Shown here: piece after piece, positions 1 to 8,135 of the stretch
Position numbering within the stretch: position 1 is the stretch's first letter
Layout of the letters: each line of letters opens with the position of its first letter
DNA from: Ruminococcus flavefaciens
Lineage (GTDB): Bacteria > Bacillota > Clostridia > Oscillospirales > Ruminococcaceae
Length of the DNA stretch: 17,903 nucleotides
Assembly (NCBI GenBank): GCA_002310115.1
Contig: DBYI01000058.1
Span: forward strand, 1-17,903
Direction: 5' to 3'
The notes under the pieces: generated by a model
Databases searched by the model: none
Seen by the model: only the letters and a program-made list of their open reading frames with translations
Told to the model about the DNA's origin: nothing
Translations under genes and position numbers: made by a program

Positions 1-1
1 A

Positions 2-73
2 ACTACAACTACAACAGCCACAACAATCAATACCACAACTACAACAACTGTTGCAGTAAAAAACGGCGATTAG
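2..73 (+). CDS. C-terminal end of a Thr-rich protein (partial)
   Basis: The frame starting at base 2 is open from the window edge to TAG at 71-73 and encodes about 23 residues, nearly all threonine, ending in VAVKNGD. The same kind of Thr linker occurs in the dockerin and LPQTG proteins further along, so this is probably the tail of another secreted or surface protein. No domain is visible in the part present, so the function cannot be assigned. Two hairpins follow within 140 bases, consistent with a transcription unit ending here. Confidence 0.6.
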   Translation, partial: TTTTTATTINTTTTTTVAVKNGD

Positions 74-114
74 ATCCACACACGCGTTTGATTTCAGTGA
101 TAATATAATAGCAA

Positions 115-143
115 GTGCCGGTCACAGTATCGGTGACCGGCAC
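115..143 (+). terminator. Perfect 11 bp hairpin after the partial gene
   Basis: GTGCCGGTCAC (115-125) pairs perfectly with GTGACCGGCAC (133-143) around a 7-base loop. No real T-run follows, so it may act as an mRNA 3'-end stabiliser or a weak terminator. Confidence 0.55.
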
Positions 144-183
144 GTTGGTTAAGATTTCTCCAAATTTTAATATCCCCTGAAAG

Positions 184-210
184 GCAGTCGATAATAATCG
201 GCTGCTTTTT
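184..210 (+). terminator. Rho-independent terminator
   Basis: GCAGTCGAT (184-192) pairs with ATCGGCTGC (197-205, one G-T wobble) around a 4-base loop and is followed directly by TTTTT (206-210). It closes the plus-strand unit entering from the left edge. The T-run lies on the plus-strand side, so it fits the minus-strand acetyltransferase less well. Confidence 0.8.
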
Positions 211-316
211 GTTGGTTTCTCAGCATAATGATATGCCTGCTGCTGAAATGTGAAACAGGATAATGAAAAAGATTTTTATTGCAAGTTGCTTTCAGAATAA
301 TGAAATATAAAAACTA

Positions 317-937
317 TTATATATCAATACAATAACTCCAGCTGCCAAGCTTATTTCCTTTATAACTGAACTCTCTTGCATCAAATTCACGGAAACCATT
401 TTTGATGTAGAATTTTCGGTTGATTTCTGAATTGGTAAAAAGGCAAAGTTTATCTCCACCTCCAGCTTTTACAGTAGGAATGATGTATTCTTGTATGAAT
501 CTGCTGCCGATTCCTTTCCCTTGAATTGTCGGATCTACAGTAATCATACTCAGATACCAAGTCTTTTCAGACAGTTCATGACAAGGAGCACTTGCTCTAT
601 CGTTCATCGCAGTCCATGAACATACATTGTGGAAGCCACCGTATAGAAAAGCTTTCCAAAATCCTGCTTTGAGGTAAGCTATATCCGAAGGGCGATGAAT
701 TCCAGGTGGATAAAGCATTGCAACTGCTGCCAGAGAGTGATTCTCATTGGCTGTCAGGAAAATTGCGTTTCCTTCATTTATACAAAATTCTATTTTTAGG
801 GCACATTCTAAAAATCTGTGTCGCCTACGGGTATCGGAAATATAACTCGTTATAAAAACATATTCCTCATGTGCCCGTACAGCAAGTAATATGCATTCAT
901 CACGCTGTTCAGGATGCATTTTCTCAAATGTCAGCAT
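317..937 (-). CDS. GNAT-family N-acetyltransferase
   Basis: Predicted acyl-CoA-dependent transferase of 206 residues. The acetyl-CoA-binding motif A is visible at about residues 128-150 (strand LSMITVDP, then QGKGIG at 139-144), and motif B follows at about 172-182 (INRKFYIKNGF), as usual for GNAT proteins. The substrate is unknown; the roughly 125 residues before motif A are more divergent and hold several Cys and Trp. An in-frame TTG lies at 943, but an AGAGGA element 9 bases before the ATG at 937 favours the ATG. The gene stands alone, with a terminator of the neighbouring minus-strand gene upstream. The family is clear; no close subfamily is recognised. Confidence 0.85.
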   Translation of the reverse strand: MLTFEKMHPEQRDECILLAVRAHEEYVFITSYISDTRRRHRFLECALKIEFCINEGNAIFLTANENHSLAAVAMLYPPGIHRPSDIAYLKAGFWKAFLYGGFHNVCSWTAMNDRASAPCHELSEKTWYLSMITVDPTIQGKGIGSRFIQEYIIPTVKAGGGDKLCLFTNSEINRKFYIKNGFREFDAREFSYKGNKLGSWSYCIDI

Positions 938-1022
938 ATACAATTTCCTCTTCCTGTTTCTTTTTCATTTTCAATAATATGAGTTGTATTAATGGTGTAC
1001 TGTAATGACTTATGGGTAGAGA

Positions 1023-1050
1023 ATTATATGTCAAAAAATAAATGAAGTAA
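1023..1050 (-). promoter_or_regulatory. Possible promoter of the acetyltransferase gene
   Basis: On the minus strand a perfect TATAAT (1023-1028) is preceded at 16 bp by TTACTT (1045-1050). The -35 match is poor, so this rests mainly on the -10 and on its position 86 bp ahead of the start codon. Confidence 0.35.
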
Positions 1051-1110
1051 TTTGATAAGAAGAATGTTATTGTCTTATAATTAGAATAAAATATGAAACA
1101 TCACGGCAGT

Positions 1111-1165
1111 AAAAAGACAAGGCTCTGTGGTTAAGAAAGGTTTGACACTCTTAACACAGAGCCTT
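1111..1165 (-). terminator. Terminator of the helix-hairpin-helix gene
   Basis: Long stem between 1119-1136 and 1149-1165 (AAGGCTCTGTG core, one bulged G), with a 12-base loop. Read on the minus strand it is followed by TTGTCTTTTT (1120-1111). It begins 13 bases after the stop codon of the gene at 1178-1462. Confidence 0.8.
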
Positions 1166-1177
1166 TTAATTTTTAGC

Positions 1178-1462
1178 TTATAAATCCGATATACAAAAAT
1201 GCTTTTCAATAAGGTACATGATTTCGTCAGCGCGTTTTTCGCCGATACCTCTAATCGCTTTTATGTCATTCTCAAGCTCACGAAGATCGATAGCACTATC
1301 ATCAACATTTGCTACAGCTTCCTCGTTGCCTTTCTTTCGACCGTTTTCAAAAATGTTGTTTAGAAGCCCTTCTAGAGTTGCTCTGTCCATCTTCTTGATG
1401 GAACGATAGAGATTACGGTCAAGTTCAATCTTGTCATTAGAATTCGTATCTTTTGTATCCAT
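1178..1462 (-). CDS. Small protein with a C-terminal helix-hairpin-helix motif
   Basis: 94 residues, rich in charged residues. The last third (about 60-88) reads as a helix-hairpin-helix: a helix with LENDIKAI, the hairpin RGIGEKRADE and a second helix IMYLIEKHF. GIGxxRA is the pattern by which ComEA/RuvA-type HhH motifs contact the DNA backbone, so nucleic-acid binding is likely. The first half is predicted helical (MDRATLEGLLNNIFENG) with no family recognised. There is no signal peptide, so it should be cytoplasmic. The start is supported by AGAAAGGA six bases upstream of the ATG, and an extended -10 promoter and a strong terminator bracket the gene. It is a single-gene unit whose biological role is unknown. 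Confidence 0.75.
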   Translation of the reverse strand: MDTKDTNSNDKIELDRNLYRSIKKMDRATLEGLLNNIFENGRKKGNEEAVANVDDSAIDLRELENDIKAIRGIGEKRADEIMYLIEKHFCISDL

Positions 1463-1491
1463 GATTATTCCTTTCTGTTTTTTCTAAAATT

Positions 1492-1500
1492 ATTATATCA
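1492..1500 (-). promoter_or_regulatory. Extended -10 promoter of the HhH gene
   Basis: The minus strand carries TGATATAAT (1500-1492), a perfect -10 with the upstream TG of extended promoters, 29 bases before the start codon. No convincing -35 is seen, which is usual for extended -10 promoters. Confidence 0.6.
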
Positions 1501-1715
1501 TATTTCTGGCGCAGATTCATTAATTTTTTGTGACTTTTCGTTCAATATTTAAAGATAGAAATGCTGAAAGATATGTTATTTATTATAACAGCTCAGACTT
1601 CGCAGTAAAAAACTGTGCGTGTATATTTAAAATGCAAAAATAAAAGAAAAAAGAATAGTATGTGGTCTCAAAAATGTTATATCCGAAAATGCTAATAATA
1701 CTGTAAATACATCTG

Positions 1716-1744
1716 GAAAACAGAAACGCCGCATGTGAGCGGCG
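1716..1744 (-). terminator. Probable terminator of the AlkZ-related gene
   Basis: CGCCGC (1727-1732) pairs with GCGGCG (1739-1744) around a 6-base loop. On the minus strand the stem is followed by TTTCTGTTTTC. It lies about 115 bases after the stop of the gene at 1858-2622. Apart from this hairpin and the promoter at 1492-1500, I see nothing in the 1463-1857 gap. Confidence 0.6.
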
Positions 1745-1857
1745 CATTAATATTGAAAAGTATTCAATGTTGAAAACTGTTCAAGTAACTATGACGAGAA
1801 AGTTCAAGCCATGGGTATAATAAGTAGTCTCATATTTAAGCTGCTTCTTATTGTGTT

Positions 1858-2622
1858 TCACCTTGGCTCTTTTCCGATAAGCCTTATTATATCAGATTTG
1901 TTAGAATCCGGATATAGCTGCTGAACCCTGTCAACAATACGTTTCCATGACTCCCGGGGAGATTCGTTGTATGCGGAAGTAACCGCATCATATCCCCATA
2001 AAGCTTCAGGTGGTAGCAACACTGAAACAGGCATACCATACTCCGAACCTTTCTTGTTTCTGCGTCTGTGGAAATCAGCAGTAACAAGATATGTTTTCAT
2101 GATAAGATCGGTTGTTATACCAGGAAAGTTTTTCTCCCCGCCTTTTCCAAAGCCTGCAAGCACTTTCAGCTCAGTTGACAAAATCTGTTTGTTTGCCCAG
2201 ATAATATCGCCGTCACTGTCCTTCTCTGTGAGAATATCCATTATAAGCTTTTCACGACGGTTGACTTTACTGTCTTCCCAGGCGGAATCAAAGTCGTAGC
2301 CGTCACGCCTGTAATTTGCAAAATAAGGCAGCCATTCAAGGCTTATGAATCCAGCCTTCTTATCGAAAAATTTACCATATGCAACTTCATGCCCTGCAGC
2401 TATGATCTCACGCCACTCCCATGGATCCTGCTCTCTGTTACATGTCCACCAGTAATCAGGTGAAACGTGTTCCTCTACAGAGAAACCTTTCACTCCGTTA
2501 CTAAAGAGAGGCAGAAAGCCTACTTCATTTATCCAGTTCACAAGCTCTTTCGGACTTCGTATTCTGTATGGGTCATCCCACGCAAGTCCGTGAATAATCC
2601 ATTCTCCATTTTCAACCAACAT
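1858..2622 (-). CDS. AlkZ-related protein (putative, cytoplasmic)
   Basis: 254 residues, no signal peptide or membrane segment. The N-terminus (MLVENGEWIIHGLAWDDP), the block FLPLFSNGVKGFSVEEH at about 36-52, the YGKFFDKKAGFIS block at 82-94, FANYRRDGYDFD at 101-112, AGFGKGGEKNF at 156-166 and LWGYDAVTSAY at 208-218 match from memory a conserved Firmicute family usually labelled AlkZ-related. AlkZ/YcaQ are winged-helix DNA glycosylases acting on alkylated bases and interstrand crosslinks. Whether this shorter relative has glycosylase activity is not known, and I do not see the canonical AlkZ QxQ motif. The start is supported by GGAG 7 bases upstream and by a strong promoter. It is transcribed divergently from the HAD gene. 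The family label is from recall, so confidence in the function is moderate at best. Confidence 0.6.
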   Translation of the reverse strand: MLVENGEWIIHGLAWDDPYRIRSPKELVNWINEVGFLPLFSNGVKGFSVEEHVSPDYWWTCNREQDPWEWREIIAAGHEVAYGKFFDKKAGFISLEWLPYFANYRRDGYDFDSAWEDSKVNRREKLIMDILTEKDSDGDIIWANKQILSTELKVLAGFGKGGEKNFPGITTDLIMKTYLVTADFHRRRNKKGSEYGMPVSVLLPPEALWGYDAVTSAYNESPRESWKRIVDRVQQLYPDSNKSDIIRLIGKEPR

Positions 2623-2645
2623 AACTCTGCTCCAGTTTTTTCTTA

Positions 2646-2674
2646 ATTATAGCACAACATATAACTGTTTACAA
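2646..2674 (-). promoter_or_regulatory. Promoter of the AlkZ-related gene
   Basis: Minus strand: -35 TTGTAA (2674-2669), 17 bp spacer, -10 TATAAT (2651-2646) preceded by TGC. It lies only 20 bp from the divergent plus-strand promoter. Confidence 0.7.
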
Positions 2675-2694
2675 TACTATTTTTTCTGTTTGTC

Positions 2695-2723
2695 TTGAAG
2701 AAATAACAGTAATATGCTATAAT
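2695..2723 (+). promoter_or_regulatory. Promoter of the HAD phosphatase gene
   Basis: -35 TTGAAG (2695-2700), 17 bp spacer ending in TGC, -10 TATAAT (2718-2723). The gene start follows 45 bases later, with AAGGAG at 2754-2759. Confidence 0.75.
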
Positions 2724-2768
2724 GGTGGGGAAGATAAGGGAACATTTTCGATTAAGGAGATACTAAAA

Positions 2769-3488
2769 ATGCACCATAACCTATTATTTGATCTTGATCA
2801 GACTTTGCTTGATTTTCACGCTTCAGAACATCTTGCATTGAAAAATATCATGGAAAGAAATAATCTGGTATTTACAGAAGAATACTATAATTTCTTTAAA
2901 CAAACCAATAAAATGCTATGGCTTGAATTTGAAAAAGGAGATATTACAAAAAAAGACCTGTTTGAGTTGAGATTCAAACGACTTTTTGAAGAATACGGAT
3001 GTGATACAGATATGCTTGATCTTCTGAATATAAACAGTGACTTTATTGATTGTATGTCACAGAACGGGGTATTAATGGATGGGGCTCTTGATTTCCTTAA
3101 AAAGATTGCATCTGATCTTCCTGATGCAAGGATATATATTATCACAAACGGAGTAACGAGAAATGCTATGGGAAGAATTGCTTCCACAGGACTGAAGGAA
3201 TACATATACCAGGTGTTCATTAGTGATGCAATAGGAGTTTCAAAGCCTGCGCGTGAATTTTTTGATGCGGTAAAAAACGCAGTCAACGAACCTGATGATA
3301 GTTATCTTGTTATCGGAGATTCCCTTTCATCAGATATGCTTGGCGCCAAAAATTCCGGACTCACAAGTTGCTGGTTTATGCCTGAGGGAAATATAGAAAA
3401 TGAAATGAGAGAATACAAAATCAACTACACAGCATCATCTTTTGATGAACTGTATTTAATAATACGGGAGTGGGCTTCTGCTTCTTAA
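2769..3488 (+). CDS. HAD-superfamily hydrolase, YjjG/YfnB-type nucleotidase
   Basis: 239 residues, the usual length for the YjjG/YfnB group, whose studied members dephosphorylate noncanonical pyrimidine nucleoside monophosphates in the cytoplasm. All HAD motifs are visible: motif I FDLDQT with nucleophile Asp8 and acid/base Asp10; motif II ITNG with Thr126; the motif III Lys in SKP (Lys159); and motif IV VIGDSLSSDM with acidic residues Asp184 and Asp189. Residues about 16-100 form a helical cap, as in class C1 HADs. The start is fixed by AAGGAG nine bases upstream of the ATG. It is a single gene with its own promoter, and no clear terminator follows. HAD assignment is firm; the YjjG/YfnB subgroup is likely but rests on recognition of the overall sequence. 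Confidence 0.88.
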   Translation: MHHNLLFDLDQTLLDFHASEHLALKNIMERNNLVFTEEYYNFFKQTNKMLWLEFEKGDITKKDLFELRFKRLFEEYGCDTDMLDLLNINSDFIDCMSQNGVLMDGALDFLKKIASDLPDARIYIITNGVTRNAMGRIASTGLKEYIYQVFISDAIGVSKPAREFFDAVKNAVNEPDDSYLVIGDSLSSDMLGAKNSGLTSCWFMPEGNIENEMREYKINYTASSFDELYLIIREWASAS

Positions 3489-3653
3489 GTATGACGAAAG
3501 AAATATAAGAATACTGCTTGAATCATAATGTTGTAATGACATTGATTTATAATGAAAACCCAAAAGACTATTATAGCAGTAACTTACAAGTCCAGCGTTA
3601 ATTTCAAAGACATCATTTCAAAGTACATCTATGGAATCATAAGCTGCAACTAA

Positions 3654-4756
3654 TACATTATTGATGAATTCGCTATAGGTAATTTATATTTAAGAAGAAT
3701 ATATCTGCCGCTTTTGAAAGAAATAAGTAAAAAAGCTTTTAAAGGATGTGCTAATTTAACTGAAGACCAATACCTGTAACAGTTGAAAAAATTGGTGATT
3801 ACGCATTTGCACAAACTAAAATAGACTCAGTTATTTGTCCGCAGGGTTTGAAGACAATAGGCAATTCTGCGTATGAACTCTGTCAAAATTTGCAGAGTGT
3901 ATTTTTAAATTATGGATTAACCCAAATTGGGGAATCAGCATTCGCAAATACCGCTGTCAAATCAATATATGTACCTTCAACTGTAAAAACTATCGGAACG
4001 GGTGCTTTTGCTGAGACGTCTCTTAAAAGAATAATAATCCGTAATCCAAATTGTAAGCTTGAAGAAGATTTTGTGCCTGAAAATACTATAATATATGGAT
4101 ATAGAGATTCTTCAGCTTATCAATATGTCAAGAAACATTCGCGCCAGAATTTGAAATTTATAGCTTTAGATCCAGAACCTATATTTACTCAGACTCCAAG
4201 CATTACGACAACTTCTGCTAATACTACAACCTCAACAACGACTTTAACAACAATAGTAACAGCTAAATTAACACCTGAAAAAGAGTGCGTTATGATAGCA
4301 GTAAATGACGCTGTCAGTGTTGATAATGCCAAAAATGATATTCTTAATAGTCAGGATTTGAGATTCTTTGATCAGAAGACAGCAGATGATAATGGAGTTG
4401 CTACATTCAGCTATATACCAAATACTGATGAGAATTGGTCGTTTATGTTTATAAGTGAAGCCATTGAAGACATGGTTCAAATAACAGTTGGTACAATTAA
4501 TGATTTAAAGACTTCATCTAAATCAATAGCAATAAGCGGAGACGCCAATGGTGACGGTGAGGTTGATATGTCAGATGCGGTGCTGATTATGCAGGCGATG
4601 GCTAATCCGAATAAATACGGTATAAATGGAACAGATCCTAGACATATTTCTGAAAATGGTTTCAGACATGCAGATGTTGACGGAAATGGATTAACAGTTA
4701 ATGATGCGCAGCGTATACAGCTTTACCTTTTAGGTAATATAAGTATCTTAGGTTAA
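3654..4756 (+). pseudogene. Broken leucine-rich-repeat / Thr-linker / dockerin gene
   Basis: Remnant of a secreted cellulosome-type protein. From 3654 one frame encodes BspA/LRR_5-type repeats (LRRIYLP, then KKAFKGCANLTE). It runs into TAA at 3777 because the repeat continues in another frame from about 3767 (PVTVEKIGDYAF); a single lost base near 3768 restores the match. In the upstream frame TAA at 3651-3653 separates this part from an ATG at 3552. After the repeats come a Thr linker, an Ig-like or carboxypeptidase-regulatory-like segment, and a dockerin with calcium loops GDANGDGEVD and ADVDGNG. There is no signal peptide, and no ribosome site for the TTG at 3848. About 302 codons remain open from there to the stop, so a recent inactivation or a sequencing error are both possible. 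Confidence 0.7.
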
Positions 4757-4780
4757 AAGAAAAAGTCACAGGGTCAGATC

Positions 4781-4947
4781 ATGACCCGCCCCCTGTCAAG
4801 TAGACAGCGCAAAAAACAAAAAATATTCCATGTAATGACTAAAAGCAGTCTGTGCAATTTGTGCAGGCTGCTTTGTTGTTAGCAGCAAATGGCAAGCACC
4901 TTTTGGAGTGAGGAGCGTAGCGACGAATGGAGGATGAAGGCAAAAGG
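4781..4947. mobile_element. Possible insertion-sequence end or small non-autonomous element
   Basis: Gene-free stretch starting TGACCCGCCCCCTGTCAAG, which resembles terminal inverted repeats of IS3-type elements of clostridia. It continues through a terminator-like hairpin to a GAGGAGCGTAGCGACG segment flanked by CCTTTTG (4899-4905) and CAAAAGG (4941-4947). I found no transposase and no matching second end in the window, so it would be a solo end or a MITE-like remnant. The identification is from resemblance only. The rest of 4757-5155 holds only the terminator and promoter listed separately. Confidence 0.3.
4844..4876 (+). terminator. Terminator-like hairpin
   Basis: AGCAGTCTG (4844-4852) pairs with CAGGCTGCT (4864-4872, one G-T wobble), loop 11 bases, followed by TTGTTGTT. 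It could end transcription of the broken dockerin gene or belong to the mobile-element remnant. Confidence 0.55.
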
Positions 4948-5075
4948 GAGATACATAAAAGCGAGATAACTGTTGTCAACGCAAATAATAATAATCCATG
5001 CAGAACAATGCTATAAAATGCAATATTCTTTTTATCTGTTACTGATAAAAATTACGTTGAAAATGTGAATTACTC

Positions 5076-5104
5076 TTGCATTTATGCAGATAACGTTATA
5101 TAAT
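5076..5104 (+). promoter_or_regulatory. Promoter of the 953-residue dockerin protein
   Basis: -35 TTGCAT (5076-5081), 17 bp spacer, -10 TATAAT (5099-5104). The ribosome site AGGTGA (5144-5149) lies 6 bases before the ATG at 5156. Confidence 0.7.
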
Positions 5105-5155
5105 AAGATTAATCAGTTATATACTGTCAATTTTAAGAATGGTAGGTGAAATTTT

Positions 5156-8017
5156 ATGAAGCTTTCAGGAATTGTTGCTGCTATTATTGCAGCTGCAACC
5201 GCAATCACTCCGATTACGTTTAATAGTCCTTCTTTATGTGCTCCGTACACTGCGTTTGCAGAGGATACAGGTGCAGTTGCTGTACTCCCGGACTGGATAC
5301 CGACTGATTTTGATTCTGCCGTGAATTTTCGCAACACATATGGAGCTACTCATATTGAAAACGGGCTGATCTGCATCGTATATCCTCAGCGTGTCAATAA
5401 GGACAGTAAAGAAGGAAAATATGGTTACGACTTGAAGTCTGCATCAAATATGGGAGAAAAACTGAAACAAGAGATATACTCTCATGATCATACTGAGATA
5501 TGCTTTAATGTGTTCGTATATCAGCCTCAGAAACAGGGAGCCATTGATCTGCAGATAGAAGATACTCATGTTATGTCTGAGGAAGGTGACGAGTCAATAG
5601 AGTCTCAGATAGTTTCTGTATATTCATTTTCTGTTGACCAAAGCCTCAACATTACTGAGACGGATATATATAGCTGGCTTCCGGATAGCAAGACAGAATA
5701 TAACGAATATGTTGAGAAAAATGGTGAAGTTTCGGCCAGAGATAACTATGTTGTTTTCTGTACGATGACGATCGACCAGTTAGGGGATAAATGGAGCCCT
5801 GACAGCAATAACAAATATGAGAACATAAAGTATCTTCTGACCTCTGACTGTACGATGCAAGTACCTGATCTGTATGACGACGGTTCCGTTGATAAAATAT
5901 ATGTCTATCAGGCTGTAAAAGACGGTTATGAAAAGATTTCATGGATTCGTACATCTCAGATAAGACCTGATCCTGAGGAGCCAACGCAGTATACTCTTAC
6001 TGCTGACTGTGCTGTTTTTGACAACGGGCAATCAGTGCTGCTCGCAGATACTGCACGTTTCAGAGTATGCAACGGCAGGTTTGGTGGGCTGGTTGAGTTC
6101 GATGAAAGCGATAAGATATTTCTGATTCCTAATATACTCTATTCTTCCGATAGTGATGGTGGATATGTCGGAGTGGATCTTGCATCATTTCAGATGACGT
6201 CAAATCCATATTACTGGGATATTTCACAGTATAAAGATGCAGATATATTCTATGTCAGACTGAGTTATAACTATATCCCTGATGAATATATTGTTGATGC
6301 TGATTACAGCACTGTAAGAGAGTTTGACAACGGTGCTGTGGACTATGTGTTCAGGCTGAAGAATAATAATGATATCAGCAAGATGTCAACCAAGATAACT
6401 TTTTACGACGAGGATACAGGAGAGCTGTTGGATATTCCTGATAACCAGGATAATACCTATCTTATGAGATTCGAATCGGGACAACCTTCCGCAAGCAAAG
6501 TATTTGATATAACAGCAAATCCTTGTACATTAGATTCTGGTTATGTATATGTAAAGTCATGCAGCTATTCTTTCTACCTGGATACAAAATCAGGCTGGTA
6601 TGATTCTTTGAAATTTGAGGCCATATCAGAAAATGATGATATTATTGAATTGACTTGTCGGATGAAGTGGAATCCAAATGGTGACGCTAACGGGGACGGA
6701 GTTTTCAGTGTCGCTGATGCTGTGTATATGCAAAAATGGCTGCTGGGCACTTCAGACGTTAAGCATTTTGACTGGAAGTCTGTTGATTTCTGCCGTGACA
6801 ACAGAATCGATGCATTTGATCTTGTACTGATGAGAAAAAAACTTCTTTGCTCAATAAACACACCTGTTGCAGTCAGCATTGAAGAAACAGGTATGTTTGA
6901 AGGATCAAATACGATCCGTAAGGTTTATCGTGAAGATGATAAGTACATTCTTTATTATGAGGATTTAAATAGCAGTGTTGATCCATTAATTATTGAGATA
7001 TCCGAACAGGATTATGATTTTATAATTTCTCAGGACTATGACGCTATTATCGATAGTTATACTAACTCATCGGATACAGCTGCATTTGATGTACTGAAAA
7101 ATGTGTCTGTTTTTACCTATTCAGATGGTTCCGAAAAAGAAATACACGTACCAATGACCAGTGTAATCGATAATCTGAAAGATATAACAGCCAAATATAT
7201 GGAAATCCAAAACATTTATGTTAAACCTGCTCATTATTCACGTGGTCCAGTCTTTTCTGTTTCAGAACGAGGCGTGAAAATGTATAGCGGACCTGGTGAA
7301 AGCTACAGATGTTTAGCAGAGGTGAATTCGTTTGACAGACTCCATGAATTCGGATATCAGGAAGACCGTAATCCATGGGTATTTACAGAGTATAACGGAA
7401 TATATGGCTGGATCAGAATAAAGGATGAAAACAATAACGATACAGTCTTTTATGAACAGATCGCTGCTAAACCTGTAATATATATTTATCCTGAAAAAGA
7501 GACAGATGTTCATGTTGAGCTTGAGCTGACGGAAGCCGATCTTTCTACAACCTATCCGAAGTATAATAATGGATGGGATGTAACAGCATATCCTGACGGT
7601 TCACTTCTAAACAAAGCGGACGGCACTCACCATAAGTATCTTTTCTGGGATGCTGTAAACTGCCGCACAAGATTTGATCTCTCAAAAGGATTCTGCGTTG
7701 CAGGCAGCGATACAGAGGATTTCCTCAAAGAGAAGCTGACATACATGGGGTTGACGGAAGAAGAAATGAACGAGTTTATCGTATACTGGCTGCCGAGAAT
7801 GGAGCATAATTCGTATAACCTTATTTCCTTCCAGAAAGATGCTTATACAAATTCAGCAAAACTGGATATTACTCCAACACCTGACAGTCTGCTTCGCATA
7901 TTCATGACTTATGTTCCGCTCGAAGATGCAATGGATGTTCAGCCGCAGCAACTTGAGACCTTCCAGAGAAAAGGTTTTACTGTTGTGGAATGGGGCGGAA
8001 GTGAGATAAAATCATAG
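5156..8017 (+). CDS. Secreted dockerin / SH3b-like protein with conserved C-terminal domain
   Basis: 953 residues. Residues 1-35 look like a signal peptide (hydrophobic VAAIIAAATAIT, likely cleavage after AFA), though only Lys2 is basic. Residues 36-500 are a large beta-rich region with no family recognised. A dockerin lies at about 506-565: the first calcium loop GDANGDG is canonical; the second, DFCRDNRID, is partly degenerate (Cys at a usual Asn/Asp position). Residues 698-756 resemble a bacterial SH3 domain (VKMYSGPGESYRCL ... GIYGWIRI), which often binds wall peptide. Residues 771-950 (KPVIYIYPEKETDV ... NEFIVYWLPRMEHN ... GFTVVEWGG) form a domain I recall from many uncharacterised Firmicute secreted proteins. 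A dockerin in mid-protein rather than at an end is unusual. It is probably exported and docked to a cohesin; no catalytic role can be assigned. Transcribed from its own promoter, convergent with the lectin gene. Confidence 0.85.
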   Translation: MKLSGIVAAIIAAATAITPITFNSPSLCAPYTAFAEDTGAVAVLPDWIPTDFDSAVNFRNTYGATHIENGLICIVYPQRVNKDSKEGKYGYDLKSASNMGEKLKQEIYSHDHTEICFNVFVYQPQKQGAIDLQIEDTHVMSEEGDESIESQIVSVYSFSVDQSLNITETDIYSWLPDSKTEYNEYVEKNGEVSARDNYVVFCTMTIDQLGDKWSPDSNNKYENIKYLLTSDCTMQVPDLYDDGSVDKIYVYQAVKDGYEKISWIRTSQIRPDPEEPTQYTLTADCAVFDNGQSVLLADTARFRVCNGRFGGLVEFDESDKIFLIPNILYSSDSDGGYVGVDLASFQMTSNPYYWDISQYKDADIFYVRLSYNYIPDEYIVDADYSTVREFDNGAVDYVFRLKNNNDISKMSTKITFYDEDTGELLDIPDNQDNTYLMRFESGQPSASKVFDITANPCTLDSGYVYVKSCSYSFYLDTKSGWYDSLKFEAISENDDIIELTCRMKWNPNGDANGDGVFSVADAVYMQKWLLGTSDVKHFDWKSVDFCRDNRIDAFDLVLMRKKLLCSINTPVAVSIEETGMFEGSNTIRKVYREDDKYILYYEDLNSSVDPLIIEISEQDYDFIISQDYDAIIDSYTNSSDTAAFDVLKNVSVFTYSDGSEKEIHVPMTSVIDNLKDITAKYMEIQNIYVKPAHYSRGPVFSVSERGVKMYSGPGESYRCLAEVNSFDRLHEFGYQEDRNPWVFTEYNGIYGWIRIKDENNNDTVFYEQIAAKPVIYIYPEKETDVHVELELTEADLSTTYPKYNNGWDVTAYPDGSLLNKADGTHHKYLFWDAVNCRTRFDLSKGFCVAGSDTEDFLKEKLTYMGLTEEEMNEFIVYWLPRMEHNSYNLISFQKDAYTNSAKLDITPTPDSLLRIFMTYVPLEDAMDVQPQQLETFQRKGFTVVEWGGSEIKS

Positions 8018-8077
8018 AGCGTTGCATAAATCAATCCAGTAAACTAATAATTACCTAATATATAACTATTTTATACT

Positions 8078-8111
8078 GCAATGGGCCCTGTTTTAATACA
8101 GGGCCCATTGC
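8078..8111. terminator. Bidirectional terminator hairpin between convergent genes
   Basis: GCAATGGGCCCTGT (8078-8091) pairs without mismatch with ACAGGGCCCATTGC (8098-8111) around a 6-base loop. It lies 60 bases after the plus-strand stop and 24 bases after the minus-strand stop. T-runs are weak on both sides, but the 14 bp stem is very stable. Confidence 0.75.
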
Positions 8112-8135
8112 TATTCTGATTATTCTTTGACTTTT

